A stretch of DNA of 28,522 nt, from the NCBI GenBank assembly GCA_018711415.1, contig DVIJ01000015.1, positions 1 to 28,522 of the forward strand, written 5' to 3'. The notes beneath the pieces were generated by a model that was given only the letters and a program-made list of their open reading frames with translations, made no database searches and was not told the origin of the DNA. How positions within the stretch are numbered: position 1 is the stretch's first letter; each line of letters opens with the position of its first letter. Below are positions 27,452-28,522 of the stretch, in pieces. Both the position numbers and the translations under genes were made by a program. This DNA comes from Scatomorpha merdavium (GTDB lineage: Bacteria; Bacillota; Clostridia; Oscillospirales; Oscillospiraceae).

Positions 27452-28522
27452 TTACCATGTCCCGGGTTCAAAGTCAACGCGCCGCTCCCCGCCCATGTTC
27501 ATGCTGCCCATGTCTGAAACGTCGAGCGCCCCTGCGTCCACTGTCACGTCCTCGCCCGCCAGCTGATACGTGATGCTCTCGGCTCGCAGCAGGCAGAACT
27601 CGCGCAGCGCCTCAACGCCCAGTTCAAACTCCTCGTAGGTACAGAACTTCGTCGGGTCGAGCTCGACATAGGGCGCGATGAGCGACACCGTCTCGTCCAT
27701 CAGTTCTTCAAACCAGCCGCTTGTAAACACGCTGTCAATGAACTCGGCAAAGATCTCGTGGTAGAGTTCGGTGTACTCCTCGGACTCGAATATCCAGGCC
27801 AACATGGGCCGGGATTCGACTGTGCCGCCGGATACGGGCTCGTCAATGTCCCAGTTCACAAGGCTCGTCGCGTCCGAGCCGGACATGAAGCCGCCGAAGG
27901 CCAGATTGTAGTCCCAGGGCAGCATCGAGAGTATGCCGTCCTCCTCATAGAGATAATAGTTGTGCACCATGGAGCCGGTGTAGCTGTCGAAGTTGCAGAC
28001 AAAGTTGTGAGCAACGAAGTAGCGGATGACTGCCTCCACGTCCACGCAGTCCGATACGTCCCCGCCCTCGTTCAGCGCCTTGAGCGCGGCTATAAGCCGC
28101 TCTTCGTCCGAGGCCGAAACGTCGGTCTTGGCATTGTCAAAGATGTTCGGGTAGCTCTCCGGGTCGTCGTCGGTGTAGATGAGGTACACGTCGTCCGAGC
28201 CCATCATGCCGCCGCGGTCTGCGCCGAAGCCGCCCTCCTCGGGCATTGTGAACTCTCCGCCTTCTCCGCGACCGGGCATCTCGCCCATTTCACCACGCCC
28301 TCCACCGCCAGGTAGAGGCCCCAGTCCTCGCCGTTCACTGTTATCCAGACATAGCTGCACAGGGGCGCCGCCGCGCCCGCAGCTGCCATTAGCCGGTAGC
28401 TGAGGTAGTCCTTCATATAGGTGTTGTCCTGGATGATGTTGTTCAGGTTCAGCTTGTCGAGGCCGTAGTAGCTCAGGGAACTGTCGTAGTGGTCAAACTC
28501 AACCTTGAAGCTGTACCTGTCG
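27452..28522 (-). pseudogene. CotH kinase-like protein, partial and frameshifted
   Basis: The gene enters from the right edge in one frame (DRYSFKVEFDHYDSSLSYYG through WITVNGEDWGLYLAVEG, ending near 28297). It then continues in another frame from about 28310 to the stop at 27452, with DDVYLIYTDDDPESYPNIFD, RYFVAHNFVCNFDSYTGSM and MLPWDYNLAFGGF. Both parts are typical of CotH-family proteins, which in spores phosphorylate coat proteins and elsewhere are surface-associated. After LAVEG relatives, as I recall them, carry about 30 residues (roughly an EE-FLQRNYG...GELYKPD stretch) before a Gly-rich segment. Here these are missing and the frame changes, so a deletion is likely. The 5' end is outside the window. 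It could be a true pseudogene or a sequence/assembly error. Confidence 0.75.

Overview
The window looks like chromosomal DNA from a GC-rich member of the Clostridia (Bacillota), probably a gut Oscillospirales or Christensenellales type bacterium. The reasons are the DUF5685 protein, the CotH kinase-like protein, BlaI/M56 pairs, GG(A)GG ribosome binding sites, TTG/GTG starts, and high GC combined with frequent ATA and AGG codons. This placement is inference. I see no rRNA, tRNA, CRISPR array, insertion sequence or phage gene.

Layout, left half. The end of one ABC exporter half and a complete partner half (1-1996) form a translationally coupled heterodimer pair. A promoter and structured leader precede a short CNNM/CorC-type membrane protein (2176-3237). 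A second promoter starts a tight operon (3309-7934): a zinc-ribbon membrane protein, a DUF5685 protein, a J-domain/TPR-like protein, then larE-larB-larC for the nickel-pincer nucleotide cofactor. It ends at a strong terminator.

Region 7984-13014 holds two separate BlaI/MecI-type circuits. The first (+) is a repressor followed by two tandem paralogous M56 metallopeptidases, with two 14-bp dyads laid over and after a near-consensus promoter. The second (-) is a repressor followed by a different M56 protein. It has another dyad, and its -35 box lies inside the 3' end of the neighbouring GH42 beta-galactosidase gene. The two circuits converge with a 13-nt overlap.

Region 14993-25682 is the main item: an 11-gene minus-strand operon (24521 to 15030) with a divergent DeoR-family regulator. 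In transcription order it encodes a sugar-binding lipoprotein, a duplicated-ATPase subunit, two RbsC-like permeases, a metallo-beta-lactamase-fold hydrolase, a formamidase-like C-N hydrolase, a 79-aa protein, a HAD phosphatase/phosphomutase-like protein, a PfkB sugar kinase, a KdsD-like SIS isomerase and a FucU/RbsD-like mutarotase. Transport, anomer exchange, phosphorylation and isomerisation suggest a sugar catabolic route. The amidase and MBL hydrolase inside it suggest that the imported molecule carries an amide, formamide or ester/lactone bond. The substrate is not identifiable from sequence alone. The 347-bp divergent control region contains one clear promoter for each direction and a 50-bp concentric palindrome.

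The right end (minus strand) carries a two-subunit AcnX-type dehydratase (25699-27416). It is followed by a CotH kinase-like gene that runs off the window and is interrupted by a frameshift, probably a deletion, near 28300.
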